10,934 nt of DNA from CAZGQY01 sp964528035 (GTDB taxonomy: Bacteria; Pseudomonadota; Gammaproteobacteria; Methylococcales; UBA1147), in contig CAZGQY010000145.1 of NCBI GenBank assembly GCA_964528035.1, positions 1 to 10,934 of the forward strand, read 5' to 3'. How positions within the stretch are numbered: the first letter of the stretch is position 1; each line of letters starts with the position of its first letter. The notes under the pieces were generated by a model. The model made no database searches. It saw nothing but the letters and a program-made list of their open reading frames with translations, and was not told where the DNA came from. The position numbers and the translations under genes were made by a program. Below, piece by piece: positions 1 through 6,509 of this stretch.

Positions 1-990
1 ATCAGCATTAACCCATTTGTCCTTTGTCATGTTCCGCAGCACCCAGGTCAATGGAGCGTCACCGGTCATGATCGTCGCTTTGCCGAACATTACCTGACCA
101 ACATCCGCGCTGATATTTGGGTTGTTGTTGACATACTCAGCAATTTCCGCAGCCTTGGAAACAGGTTTGCTGCCCAATTCACCTCCATAGCTATGAAACT
201 GAATGTGGGTAATATGTACGCGTCGTCCCTCCGCAGTACTCATAGTATCCAGTGTGGTTTTATAATTACCACTATGACCCAGATTATTGCAATGGATATG
301 GGCAGGATGCGGCAGTCCCAGGTCATTGCTGGCATCAATCAATGCTTTGATGATCTTACGCGGAGTCAAATCGAAACCACTAATGGTTTCATCTAAATCG
401 GATACATTCGAATTCCTTCGACCCTTCCAGGGTTCGTCACCGCCGGGGTTTACCAATTTTATTGCGTAGGCTTTAGAGGCATTGATCCACCACGAAACAG
501 CCTCGCGAAACTCCTCCATACGGCCTTTTTCAAGCAACTGATTCAGACAAACATTGTTCGCAAGCAATACATAAAATCCCTTGTCTATGACCGGAGTATC
601 GTGAAATTCCTCTATTGTATGGCGAGCACCCAACGGTGGAACAGCTGCTTCCATCGCCGTGGTATACCCCAGTGTTGCGTATCGATAGCCTGTCGTAAAT
701 GTCGACGGAACTGTTCCACCCGTACCAGACCGCAATTCTCCTACCCGTAAATGACCATCACGGCGATGATCTTCAGGTTGGAATTTTCTCGCCATATTGA
801 CCTTGTGGCCTGCTATGTGACAATGAATATCCACACCGCCCGGCATCACTACCATGCCACCAGCATCTAAAGTCGGACAACCCTCAGGTAGGCTGTCGAC
901 AATTTTTCCATCTTTAATACAAATATCCTTAATCTCGCCATCAATATTATTGGCAGGATCATGGACTTTACCATTCTTAATACGAAGCAC
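1..990 (-). CDS. fhcA: Formyltransferase/hydrolase complex subunit A (formylmethanofuran dehydrogenase subunit A-like), 3' end outside window
   Basis: Amidohydrolase-fold subunit of the cytoplasmic Fhc complex, which takes the formyl group from the furan cofactor and releases formate in H4MPT-linked C1 oxidation. The first 330 codons are in the window and the frame is still open at base 1. The metal-binding HxH motif is D-I-H-C-H (H56, H58). K178, in A-I-K-L-V-N-P, sits at the number of the carboxylated lysine of archaeal FwdA. A second His pair (H231, H233) follows in H-I-H-C-N-N. I chose the GTG at 990 because a GGAGGG Shine-Dalgarno lies 8 bases upstream (999-1004), no in-frame ATG is nearby, and the product begins like other amidohydrolases (short beta strands, then P-G-G-V-D-I-H). 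It follows fhcB by 30 bases on the same strand, so it is in the same operon. fhcC is not in the window. Identification is secure. Confidence 0.95.
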   Translation of the reverse strand, partial: MLRIKNGKVHDPANNIDGEIKDICIKDGKIVDSLPEGCPTLDAGGMVVMPGGVDIHCHIAGHKVNMARKFQPEDHRRDGHLRVGELRSGTGGTVPSTFTTGYRYATLGYTTAMEAAVPPLGARHTIEEFHDTPVIDKGFYVLLANNVCLNQLLEKGRMEEFREAVSWWINASKAYAIKLVNPGGDEPWKGRRNSNVSDLDETISGFDLTPRKIIKALIDASNDLGLPHPAHIHCNNLGHSGNYKTTLDTMSTAEGRRVHITHIQFHSYGGELGSKPVSKAAEIAEYVNNNPNISADVGQVMFGKATIMTGDAPLTWVLRNMTKDKWVNAD

Positions 991-1020
991 AGAGACGTCC
1001 CTCCGGATTTGTTGTTATTG

Positions 1021-2376
1021 TTAAACCGCCATTCCAACGGCAGCATCGGTGCTTCTATCGCTGACTTCCTTCAAACCACGCAACTCACAGATGCGATTTT
1101 TAATCGCTGTCAGAACCTCTTCGTCACTGGGAAACGGAGATTCAAATGCCGGTCGGGTGACCAATGGCACATTATCCATACGATAAACAGTACCTTTAAC
1201 GTTAATCCCGTAAGTCGCTGTGGTAAACGCGACTCGGGCCGACGAACTGGTTACCGTCGGCTTAGGATCCAGCGTGATCACCGGGATCGATTGCAAATGC
1301 TCAATTGCCCGCTTGGAAAAATTTGATCCGGGGTCACTGGCTATTACACAAAGCGCATCAATCTCACCACGACCCAGAACATCGGCCGTGGTAAATTCTC
1401 CTGGATTAAATCGCGGGTAACCTCGATTAAATGTCACACCGAAGGGGTACCCTGTCTGCCATGAAACAACATTATCTGCGCCGGTCACGTTGCCATGGCC
1501 CCGAGTCGGATTGGCGACAAAATGGGTAAATTCGTTTAGGTCTGTTGTCAGCGCAAGCAAAGCTCCGGCATTAAAATGCCGCCCTCGCGTCATGGTCAAT
1601 CCCATACCAAAGAAAAATACGCCATAATTACAGCTCTTCATGCGATCAACCAGATCTTTCAATGTATCCAAAGGTATGCCGACAGTTTCTTCAACTGAAG
1701 GATCAAGAGCAACGCCTTTTACCAGGGCTCGTAATGCCCATAACAATTCAAAGTCTTTGCCTGGTTTAACTTTCAAATATATATCCGCGACCGAAGCACT
1801 TTGGGTGGTGCGCACATCAACCATCACAATCGTGCGATCATCTTTACCATTCGGTATATGCATCCCTTTAGGTGATACTGCATAGCGTTGGAAATGTCTT
1901 GGGTGCGCCTCAGCCGGGTTGCCCCCCCAATACATAACAAAATCTGCGCGATTACGAATTTCGCCCAGACTGGCCGTACTTTCACCGGTACCCTGAAATG
2001 CCATTCCGGTCGGACCATGACAAACAGAGGTGGTGGTATCAATATTACCGTTCACATAATCAGCAATCGCAACTGCCTGCTTCTGTGCCTCACAAGTTGT
2101 ATCACTCAAGCCGTAGATTGCCGGGAACTTGGCGTCAATCATGATTCTCGCCGCTTCATCCACGGCTTCATCCAGAGTCACTTCCTTGCCATCGATCATG
2201 GCAAGCGGGTAATCTTCAATGGTGTGTTCGTAAAACCATGCACGCCCTAATACACAGGCATTTTTCGCTTTAGTGATACGTTTCTCATCCAAATCAACCG
2301 TTAACTCCATGTCATCACATACGCAGCCACAAAAAGTGCACACCGCATCTTTAACAATTGCTGTATTTTCACTCAT
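1021..2376 (-). CDS. fhcB: Formyltransferase/hydrolase complex subunit B (formylmethanofuran dehydrogenase subunit B-like)
   Basis: A 451-residue homologue of archaeal formylmethanofuran dehydrogenase subunit B, a molybdopterin-oxidoreductase-type protein. In bacterial Fhc complexes this subunit is thought to be structural, because those complexes hydrolyse rather than oxidise the formyl group. The N-terminus keeps the four-cysteine pattern C13-x2-C16-x3-C20-x20-C41, which binds a 4Fe-4S cluster in the archaeal enzyme. A further S-V-C-H-G-P-T segment (C119) aligns by eye with the metal-ligating Cys/Sec region of FwdB. Whether a cluster or pterin is really bound cannot be judged from sequence. 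The ATG at 2376 has a GAGGA Shine-Dalgarno 9 bases upstream (2386-2390). The gene lies 78 bases after fhcD and 30 bases before fhcA, all on the minus strand, so the three are probably co-transcribed. Confidence 0.95.
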   Translation of the reverse strand: MSENTAIVKDAVCTFCGCVCDDMELTVDLDEKRITKAKNACVLGRAWFYEHTIEDYPLAMIDGKEVTLDEAVDEAARIMIDAKFPAIYGLSDTTCEAQKQAVAIADYVNGNIDTTTSVCHGPTGMAFQGTGESTASLGEIRNRADFVMYWGGNPAEAHPRHFQRYAVSPKGMHIPNGKDDRTIVMVDVRTTQSASVADIYLKVKPGKDFELLWALRALVKGVALDPSVEETVGIPLDTLKDLVDRMKSCNYGVFFFGMGLTMTRGRHFNAGALLALTTDLNEFTHFVANPTRGHGNVTGADNVVSWQTGYPFGVTFNRGYPRFNPGEFTTADVLGRGEIDALCVIASDPGSNFSKRAIEHLQSIPVITLDPKPTVTSSSARVAFTTATYGINVKGTVYRMDNVPLVTRPAFESPFPSDEEVLTAIKNRICELRGLKEVSDRSTDAAVGMAV

Positions 2377-2454
2377 TACACTCTATCCTCGTAAAACCAA
2401 CGACGTTCTTTATCTCTATATGATAACAAAGATCCCGGAGTTACACGTCCGAAA

Positions 2455-3372
2455 TCAACCAGGTCCACCCTCGTCTCGCAAAATATCTTCCAGATGGAAA
2501 TGATATTTACCCAGGTTTCCCCCATAATTACCTGCACTAATGCGACACAATGCCCGGGAAGAATCCCAATAATTACAAGCTGTAGTAATTCCAACCCGCA
2601 TCGCTTCTTTGATTGCGTGTTCAGTAAGCCCATCAAGCACAATCTCGACAACAGACCCCACCTCCTTAGATAGCTGCGATTTAACGCTCGCTTTCAAAGT
2701 TGGACAATAAGCCTCATTTGTCGATGCCGGCAAAAATTTGTATTTTGAACCCACTTTTGAACCAGAGCCTACAATACCACCGGGAAATGAAGTAATCACG
2801 TTGTTTAACTTTTTAATCGCTTCTACTGCACTTTCAGTCGCCGACAGGACATGATGTGCGGTCTTGCCAAGAACCAAAAAATTACCGCCACCAATCGCAT
2901 TATAGACACCCGTGGTATGCTCGCATATAAACTCACCGTGCATGACCGGAATACGCCAATAGCGACGACCCGCAAAAACTTTCGAGGTTTGATAGCCATC
3001 ACCAAAATAACGCAGGCTTTTTCCCAGCGATAATTTTTGATCACTCGATGCCCCAGAAAAGCAGGCTGTAGTTGGAGTCGTCATAACTGACTGACCGACA
3101 CGCATCGGCACCTGTTTCTGTAGATCCTTGATTGACATCGCAAAGATCATCACCGAATACCCCGTACGACCATCTGGTGTTTCAGACGGTTGAAGTTCTT
3201 TTTCGATATCCGCTTCACATCCGCAGGCAATCACAGACGAAGCAAAACCGCGTAATGAGTTAGCTGCCCGATAAGCCCACTTCAAATTCATTGCGGTAAT
3301 AATTATTCGCGTCGCTTTCATCGGAAAAGCTTCCGCAAATGTATTGTCAATTGAAACGCCGTTGATCTTCAT
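2455..3372 (-). CDS. fhcD: Formylmethanofuran--tetrahydromethanopterin formyltransferase
   Basis: Ftr/FhcD, 305 residues, close to the usual length of about 300. It moves the formyl group between formyl-H4MPT and the furan cofactor in the cytoplasmic Fhc complex. The N-terminus (M-K-I-N-G-V, then F-A-E-A-F-P-M-K-A) and the segments S-E-T-P-D-G-R, F-P-G-G-I-V-G-S-G-S-K-V-G-S, A-S-T-N-E-A-Y-C-P-T-L and I-S-A-G-N-Y-G-G-N-L-G-K-Y are family hallmarks. The ATG at 3372 fits the family N-terminus exactly, although the Shine-Dalgarno is weak (only an AAGAA-like stretch). It is the first fhc gene in the direction of transcription; fhcB begins 78 bases downstream. An inverted repeat lies about 100 bases upstream (3474-3503), but I see no convincing promoter hexamers for this strand. 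No truncation or damage is visible. Confidence 0.97.
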   Translation of the reverse strand: MKINGVSIDNTFAEAFPMKATRIIITAMNLKWAYRAANSLRGFASSVIACGCEADIEKELQPSETPDGRTGYSVMIFAMSIKDLQKQVPMRVGQSVMTTPTTACFSGASSDQKLSLGKSLRYFGDGYQTSKVFAGRRYWRIPVMHGEFICEHTTGVYNAIGGGNFLVLGKTAHHVLSATESAVEAIKKLNNVITSFPGGIVGSGSKVGSKYKFLPASTNEAYCPTLKASVKSQLSKEVGSVVEIVLDGLTEHAIKEAMRVGITTACNYWDSSRALCRISAGNYGGNLGKYHFHLEDILRDEGGPG

Positions 3373-3473
3373 AGTCGGTTCTTATTTTTGCAGAACATTA
3401 ATGGCCTGGCTACGGATTAAATATTTTTTCAGCCTAGGTCACTGACGTTAATTACTTGACACACAATTCAATT

Positions 3474-3503
3474 GCGTTGCTATAGGAAGTTTTGCCGCAA
3501 CGC
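3474..3503. repeat. Inverted repeat GCGTTGC / GCAACGC upstream of fhcD
   Basis: Perfect 7-bp arms at 3474-3480 and 3497-3503, separated by 16 bases. It lies in the 174-base gap between the small gene at 3547-3798 and fhcD. No T-run follows on either strand, so it is not a standard terminator. It could be an operator for the fhc genes or a chance hairpin. Confidence 0.35.
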
Positions 3504-3546
3504 GTAAATAAAACGCTTACTGCAGTAAAAAATTCCTCTGGAAATA

Positions 3547-3798
3547 CTACCCCAAAGGCACCCCTTCATGACTATGAGTCTGGCTATAAAATACCTTTTG
3601 ATTATATATTTTCCCAAGCAACTGATTTACGGATTTCAACTTTTTTTCTTTACTGGCTAAATCCTGCTGATCCGACGCATCACCCTCATTAATCATCATT
3701 ATCGTGTCATGATGTTCAGAAAGCGTCCGCAAGCCTTCTTCTATCAGCTCAATATCTTTTGGATTGAAAGAAAAACTATTATTGTATGTATTTGGCAT
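3547..3798 (-). CDS. Small hypothetical protein (83 aa) upstream of fhcD
   Basis: I do not recognise this protein with certainty. It is hydrophilic, with no signal peptide or membrane segment. It starts with a short Asn/Ser-rich stretch. A helical region then follows (I-E-L-I-E-E-G-L-R-T-L), with an acidic linker, a lysine-rich helix, and the segment L-L-G-K-I-Y-N-Q-K-V-F-Y near the C-terminus. The alternation of charged and hydrophobic residues looks like a real small protein. I chose the ATG at 3798 because AAGGGGG lies 8 bases upstream (3807-3813). A longer version from a GTG at 3825 lacks a ribosome site. It precedes fhcD by 174 bases on the same strand, so co-transcription is possible but not shown. 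The opposite strand has an overlapping short frame without supporting signals. Confidence 0.7.
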   Translation of the reverse strand: MPNTYNNSFSFNPKDIELIEEGLRTLSEHHDTIMMINEGDASDQQDLASKEKKLKSVNQLLGKIYNQKVFYSQTHSHEGVPLG

Positions 3799-4095
3799 TC
3801 GAACAGCCCCCTTATTAAGGCCCACAAGAAACGCACATTCTTAACACTATTTTTCAAAGAATCAAGAAAAAATTACAGAAGTTAGTTTCCGGTTGATCGT
3901 TGGGCGGCTATAAGAAGAATAGAACTCGTTGCCAGAGCAAGTGGGTTTAATCGATTTTTGCGATCAATTGTTCATTTCTGAGTATCCTTGAACAAGTTGC
4001 ATTGAATAACAGGCCAAAATCTACCGCTCTACATCTATCTCGCGAATTCCGTTACGAAAAGAAATCAGGATACTACCTAAATATAAGTCCACAAT

Positions 4096-4884
4096 TTATT
4101 TCGAAGTGTCAGGAGCAACAATTTTGCTAATATCCAAGCCTTGAATACTCGATTGACCTTTGATATTTTTAAGTAACGTACCCTCCAGATCTGCTCCGCT
4201 CATATTAGCTTCGGTCAATTTAGATTCCGAAAGATCCGCATTTTTCAAATTCGCGCCAGAAAAATTGGCCCCTGCAAGGTCGGCACGAAATAAATTGGTA
4301 TTTTGTAGATTGGCACCCGAAAGGTTCGCAAACCGCATCATCGCGCGATTCAGATCAGCTCCAGATAAATCAGCACCAGAGAGATTCGCATTTTTCAGAC
4401 TTACCCGCATTTGCCCCATGGGTTGATTTTTAATGTCCACCCCCCAATTCGCATTTGCAAGATTGGCATTACTTAGATTCGCACCATCAAGGGTGGCGAT
4501 AATTCGACTCCCACTTAGGTTCGCATTACTTAAGTCAGCTCTACCCATATGTACTCCAAATATGCTGGCATTAACAAGTTTTGCACCGGACAAATTTATG
4601 CCCACCATTACGGTCAAATCCAGATTTAATTCCGATAGATTGGCCTGACTGAAATTTGCTTTTTTCAGATTCGCGCCCCATAGATCAGCCTTTCTGAAAT
4701 CCAGACCTGATAAATCAAGCCCCTGAAGATTCTTTCTTCTCAAATTAGCGGGATTTTCTTTGCTGGCTTTTGCCAGTAGCGCTTCAATCTGTGCTCGATC
4801 CAGATCAGCTGCAACCGCAGGAAATACGAAAACAGCATACAAAACCACCACGATTAAAATTCTAATTTTCATCTGTGAATTCAT
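4096..4884 (-). CDS. Exported pentapeptide-repeat protein
   Basis: A 262-residue protein with an N-terminal signal peptide: M-N-S-Q-M-K-I-R, a hydrophobic core, and A-V-A-A before D27 as the likely cleavage site, so it should act in the periplasm. Residues about 46-245 consist of pentapeptide repeats of the A(D/N)LXX type (for example A-N-L-S-G, A-D-L-S-G, A-N-F-S-G), which fold into a right-handed quadrilateral beta-helix. The run is interrupted near residues 147-160 by a loop around V-D-I-K-N-Q-P-M-G-Q-M. Function is unknown; such folds serve as binding scaffolds. The ATG at 4884 is supported by an AAGGTG Shine-Dalgarno 7 bases upstream, while the ATG four codons later has none. It is divergent from msrA. 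The many A/G-C-x-N-L codons make the plus strand look open in several frames; those are shadows. Confidence 0.9.
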   Translation of the reverse strand: MNSQMKIRILIVVVLYAVFVFPAVAADLDRAQIEALLAKASKENPANLRRKNLQGLDLSGLDFRKADLWGANLKKANFSQANLSELNLDLTVMVGINLSGAKLVNASIFGVHMGRADLSNANLSGSRIIATLDGANLSNANLANANWGVDIKNQPMGQMRVSLKNANLSGADLSGADLNRAMMRFANLSGANLQNTNLFRADLAGANFSGANLKNADLSESKLTEANMSGADLEGTLLKNIKGQSSIQGLDISKIVAPDTSK

Positions 4885-4941
4885 TAGGCAACACCTTCAG
4901 TGTAGAATTTACTGGAAACCGTATCATTTGGTGATCAGTCA

Positions 4942-4973
4942 ATGTTGCATGACTGCTATTAATACTGCAACAT
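4942..4973. repeat. Inverted repeat ATGTTGCA / TGCAACAT between pentapeptide gene and msrA
   Basis: Perfect 8-bp arms at 4942-4949 and 4966-4973 with a 16-base spacer, in the 216-base gap between the divergent genes. The centre-to-centre distance of 24 bases and the location suggest an operator, but no known regulator site is recognised. The core GTTGC...GCAAC also appears in the repeat upstream of fhcD. Confidence 0.35.
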
Positions 4974-5100
4974 AATCGCACAATATACGAGCCTAATCGA
5001 ATCCATTAAGAAATAAACTTACCAGCAGACCGCATTCAAACACTGTAGCCTATAACACCTCAAACTATCAAATAGGCATAATTTTAAAGCCAGACAATCT

Positions 5101-5745
5101 ATGCGACTCTTTACAAAAAGCCCAATAATCGCAACACCTGAAAATGCCCTACCTGGCCGGAAAAAAAAGATTGAAATTTCGACCAATCACTATGTTAATG
5201 GCCATGCTTTGATACCACCATTTCCGGATTGTATGCACATGGCACTTGTCGGCCTGGGTTGTTTTTGGGGTGCGGAACGCAAATTCTGGGAAACTAATGG
5301 CGTCTATTCAACTGCTGTGGGGTATGCAGGAGGATTTACCCCAAACCCCACATATGAAGAAGTCTGTACTGGCTATACCGGGCATAACGAGGTTGTTCGA
5401 ATACTCTTCGATCCCGGAATTATTGACTATAAGCGGCTATTGAAACTTTTTTGGGAAGCCCACAATCCAACACAGGGGCTACGACAGGGTAACGATACCG
5501 GTACGCAATATCGCTCGGGCATTTATACTTATGATTCAGAACAAAATGCAATCGCTAAAAATTCCCTATCAAAATATCAGGATCAATTGAACAAAGCCGG
5601 TTTTCCAAAAATCACCACAGAAATTTTACCCGCCCCTGAATTTTATTATGCCGAAGATTATCACCAACAATACCTGGCAAAAAACCCCGGAGGATATTGT
5701 GGTCTTGGCGGCACTGGTGTTCAATGCACGATCACTTCAATTTAA
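5101..5745 (+). CDS. msrA: Peptide methionine-S-sulfoxide reductase, long form
   Basis: MsrA reduces the S epimer of methionine sulfoxide in proteins and free methionine, using thioredoxin as electron donor in the cytoplasm. The catalytic motif G-C-F-W-G-A-E has its nucleophilic Cys at position 54. Two resolving cysteines, C200 and C209, lie in the C-terminal Y-C-G-L-G-G-T-G-V-Q-C segment, giving the three-cysteine layout seen in E. coli MsrA. At 214 residues it matches the long proteobacterial form (about 212), including the N-terminal extension with P-E-N-A-L-P-G-R. That extension supports the ATG at 5101 although no good Shine-Dalgarno is visible. Other family motifs are V-G-Y-A-G-G, T-G-H-N-E-V-V, H-N-P-T-Q and D-Y-H-Q-Q-Y. 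It is a single gene, divergent from the pentapeptide gene and convergent with the putative small RNA downstream. It looks intact. Confidence 0.97.
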   Translation: MRLFTKSPIIATPENALPGRKKKIEISTNHYVNGHALIPPFPDCMHMALVGLGCFWGAERKFWETNGVYSTAVGYAGGFTPNPTYEEVCTGYTGHNEVVRILFDPGIIDYKRLLKLFWEAHNPTQGLRQGNDTGTQYRSGIYTYDSEQNAIAKNSLSKYQDQLNKAGFPKITTEILPAPEFYYAEDYHQQYLAKNPGGYCGLGGTGVQCTITSI

Positions 5746-5802
5746 AGGTCTGGTAATTAAATCGTTAATTCCTGCTTTTATTTGCAACAATTCAACCATT
5801 TT

Positions 5803-5842
5803 TTTTCTAAGGGTACGAAATAGATAATTCAGCCTTAGAAAA
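5803..5842. repeat. 10-bp inverted repeat downstream of msrA
   Basis: Arms TTTTCTAAGG (5803-5812) and CCTTAGAAAA (5833-5842) are perfect and separated by 20 bases. It lies 58 bases after the msrA stop. No T-run follows the right arm on the plus strand, so it is at best an atypical terminator or a 3'-end stabilising hairpin for msrA mRNA. Confidence 0.4.
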
Positions 5843-5854
5843 CGATTAGCGGAT

Positions 5855-5899
5855 AAAATAAAAATGGACTGGAGATCGCCGTAAGATCCCACAGTCCAT
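5855..5899 (-). terminator. Intrinsic terminator of putative sRNA B
   Basis: On the minus strand, an interrupted hairpin (outer arms 5892-5899 and 5864-5871, ATGGACTG/CAGTCCAT; inner arms 5885-5890 and 5872-5877) encloses a 7-base loop. It is followed directly by TTTTATTTT. This is the standard form of a Rho-independent terminator for leftward transcription. The plus strand has no U-run after the hairpin. Confidence 0.65.
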
Positions 5900-5961
5900 C
5901 AAGAGGAGGGGTGTGCATGATGCACAAACTATATTAGGAGGTAAGTAACCTAATGAAGTTT
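5855..5961 (-). ncRNA. Putative RegA-controlled small RNA B (about 107 nt)
   Basis: No known RNA family is recognised; the call rests on gene architecture. Reading leftward there is a GCGAC/GCCAC palindrome (5997-6013), then 23 bases, then a TATTAT -10 box (5968-5973), a predicted start near 5961, and a strong terminator ending near 5855. The RNA would contain a first hairpin ATTAGG/CCTAAT (5933-5938, 5949-5954), whose loop side carries ACTTACCTCC. A second hairpin follows, with 7-bp arms TGTGCAT/ATGCACA (5912-5926), and then an unpaired CCCCTCCTCTT (5901-5911) before the terminator. Both CU-rich stretches are complementary to Shine-Dalgarno sequences. The same promoter layout and a related ACTTACYTCC core occur in the RNA at 6354-6474. 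No protein frame is supported on this strand. The call would fail if transcription were absent or rightward. Confidence 0.55.
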
Positions 5962-5967
5962 GAACTC

Positions 5968-5996
5968 ATAATATCAAGCATTCGTCAAGCTTTAAA
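5968..5996 (-). promoter_or_regulatory. Putative sigma70-like promoter of sRNA B
   Basis: Leftward -10 TATTAT (5968-5973) and a weak -35 TTTAAA (5991-5996), with a 17-base spacer. The palindrome at 5997-6013 lies immediately upstream. A weak -35 next to an activator site is typical of activator-dependent promoters. Confidence 0.5.
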
Positions 5997-6013
5997 TGTG
6001 GCAAATTGTCGCA
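5997..6013. promoter_or_regulatory. RegA/PrrA-like binding palindrome, copy 2
   Basis: TGTGGCAAATTGTCGCA on the plus strand. On the minus strand it reads GCGAC-N5-GCCAC, one mismatch from the GCGNC-N5-GNCGC pattern described for RegA/PrrA/RoxR regulators. It is identical at 16 of 17 positions to the copy at 6510-6526 and lies the same distance (23 bases) from a leftward -10 box. Binding by the RegA encoded 1.9 kb away is inferred. Confidence 0.55.
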
Positions 6014-6180
6014 CCCGCGTTACTGGTTGATTATTTTTGCTTTTTATCCTGACAGAGCATTTGGCTGGACCACTCAAAACACCAATAAAACTCACTTTTA
6101 CACCAACCTTTCCGGATTCCGCTGCACTCCATCCAGCAATTTCAGCGTATGCCAGGAATTGTGCCAACCCATGAATTTAG

Positions 6181-6188
6181 CTCTGAAC
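6181..6188 (+). repeat. Left target-site duplication CTCTGAAC
   Basis: This exact 8-bp direct repeat is also found at 6335-6342, immediately outside the two ends of the inverted-repeat element. The flanking bases (6180 versus 6334, and 6189 versus 6343) do not continue the match, so the duplication is exactly 8 bp, as made by several transposase families. Confidence 0.7.
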
Positions 6189-6334
6189 GTAACTGCTTGC
6201 CCCTCTATGGGTGATCTGTTCCGGAAGACGCCGTAAATACATCCTTGCAGGCTTGGATGCGGCTTCCCTGCCGCATACACTTCCTCCACAGATCTCCCAT
6301 AGAGGGCTGTTTCGATTAGGGGGCAAGTAGTTAC
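6189..6334. mobile_element. 146-bp MITE-like element with terminal inverted repeats
   Basis: The ends are GTAACTGCTTGCCCC (6189-6203) and the inverse of GTAACTACTTGCCCC (within 6319-6334), matching at 14 of 15 positions. Inside them is a second inverted pair: 6204-6219 (TCTATGGGTGATCTGT) and 6288-6303, 15 of 16. The right half carries about 15 extra bases between the two arms. In the centre is a 7-bp hairpin ATGCGGC/GCCGCAT (6257-6263, 6270-6276). Exact 8-bp direct repeats flank it. There is no transposase, so it is non-autonomous. The 5'-GTAA termini and 8-bp duplication match what is known of the IS66 family, so it may be mobilised by an IS66-type transposase; that link is inferred. Frames running through it on either strand look spurious. 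It lies just beyond the terminator of sRNA A and does not interrupt a recognised gene. Confidence 0.75.
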
Positions 6335-6342
6335 CTCTGAAC
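6335..6342 (+). repeat. Right target-site duplication CTCTGAAC
   Basis: Copy of the 8-bp sequence at 6181-6188, directly abutting the right end of the 146-bp element. Confidence 0.7.
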
Positions 6343-6353
6343 CATGCAAACAT

Positions 6354-6380
6354 AAAAAAAGGCGATGCATTCGCATCGCC
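6354..6380 (-). terminator. Intrinsic terminator of putative sRNA A
   Basis: A perfect 8-bp GC-rich stem, GGCGATGC (6361-6368) and GCATCGCC (6373-6380), with a 4-base loop. On the minus strand it is followed by seven T (6360-6354). This is a textbook leftward Rho-independent terminator; on the plus strand the hairpin is followed by CTAAAAGG. Confidence 0.8.
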
Positions 6381-6474
6381 CTAAAAGGTTCATAGGCGAT
6401 CGTAACGCCTATTAAGAGGAAGTAAGTAAAAACTCCGCCAATCCCAGGATGTATGAAAAAGAATTTGCGAAGCT
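6354..6474 (-). ncRNA. Putative RegA-controlled small RNA A (about 121 nt)
   Basis: An independent leftward transcription unit predicted from its signals: palindrome (6510-6526), 23 bases, -10 TATGAT (6481-6486), predicted start near 6474, and a perfect terminator ending at 6354. The RNA would have an unstructured 5' half containing U-rich tracts, then the single-stranded core TTACTTACTTCCTC (within 6410-6429, minus). A hairpin ATAGGCG/CGCCTAT (6392-6398, 6406-6412) and the terminator stem follow. The CU-rich core is complementary to a Shine-Dalgarno and is shared, with small changes, by sRNA B (TTACTTACCTCC). No family from memory matches. A 69-codon frame on the same strand has no ribosome site and runs through the promoter, so I do not accept it as a gene. 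Role as a base-pairing regulator is inferred. Confidence 0.6.
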
Positions 6475-6480
6475 GGATAT

Positions 6481-6509
6481 ATCATAGCAACGTTTTCTGA
6501 CTTCGAAAA
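6481..6509 (-). promoter_or_regulatory. Putative sigma70-like promoter of sRNA A
   Basis: Leftward -10 TATGAT (6481-6486) and a poor -35 TTTTCG (6504-6509), 17 bases apart, directly abutting the palindrome at 6510-6526. The layout is identical to that of sRNA B. Confidence 0.55.

Noticed and set aside
3455..3484. Plus-strand promoter TTGACA...TATAGG
   Set aside because: The spacer is 19 bases, and no plus-strand gene follows; the 66-codon frame at 3492 is the shadow of the small minus-strand gene.
4160..4648. Two plus-strand frames opposite the pentapeptide gene
   Set aside because: They mirror the codon periodicity of the repeats on the minus strand and have no ribosome sites.
5915..6028. 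Plus-strand mini-ORFs with strong SD sequences (AGGAGGGG then M-M-H-K-L-Y; GGAGGT then a 25-codon frame starting M-K-F-E-L)
   Set aside because: The SD-like sequences are the complements of the CU-rich motifs of the minus-strand sRNA B; the hairpin upstream has its U-run on the minus strand, and the second frame runs through the -10 box and the RegA-like palindrome. A leader-peptide reading remains possible but is less economical.
5985..6167. 60-codon minus-strand frame between MITE and sRNA B
   Set aside because: It needs a TTG start, has no ribosome site, and ends inside the sRNA B promoter. Nothing recognisable.
6098..6376. 92-codon minus-strand frame across the MITE
   Set aside because: It runs through both ends of the 146-bp element and the terminator of sRNA A, has no ribosome site, and its composition reflects repeat sequence.
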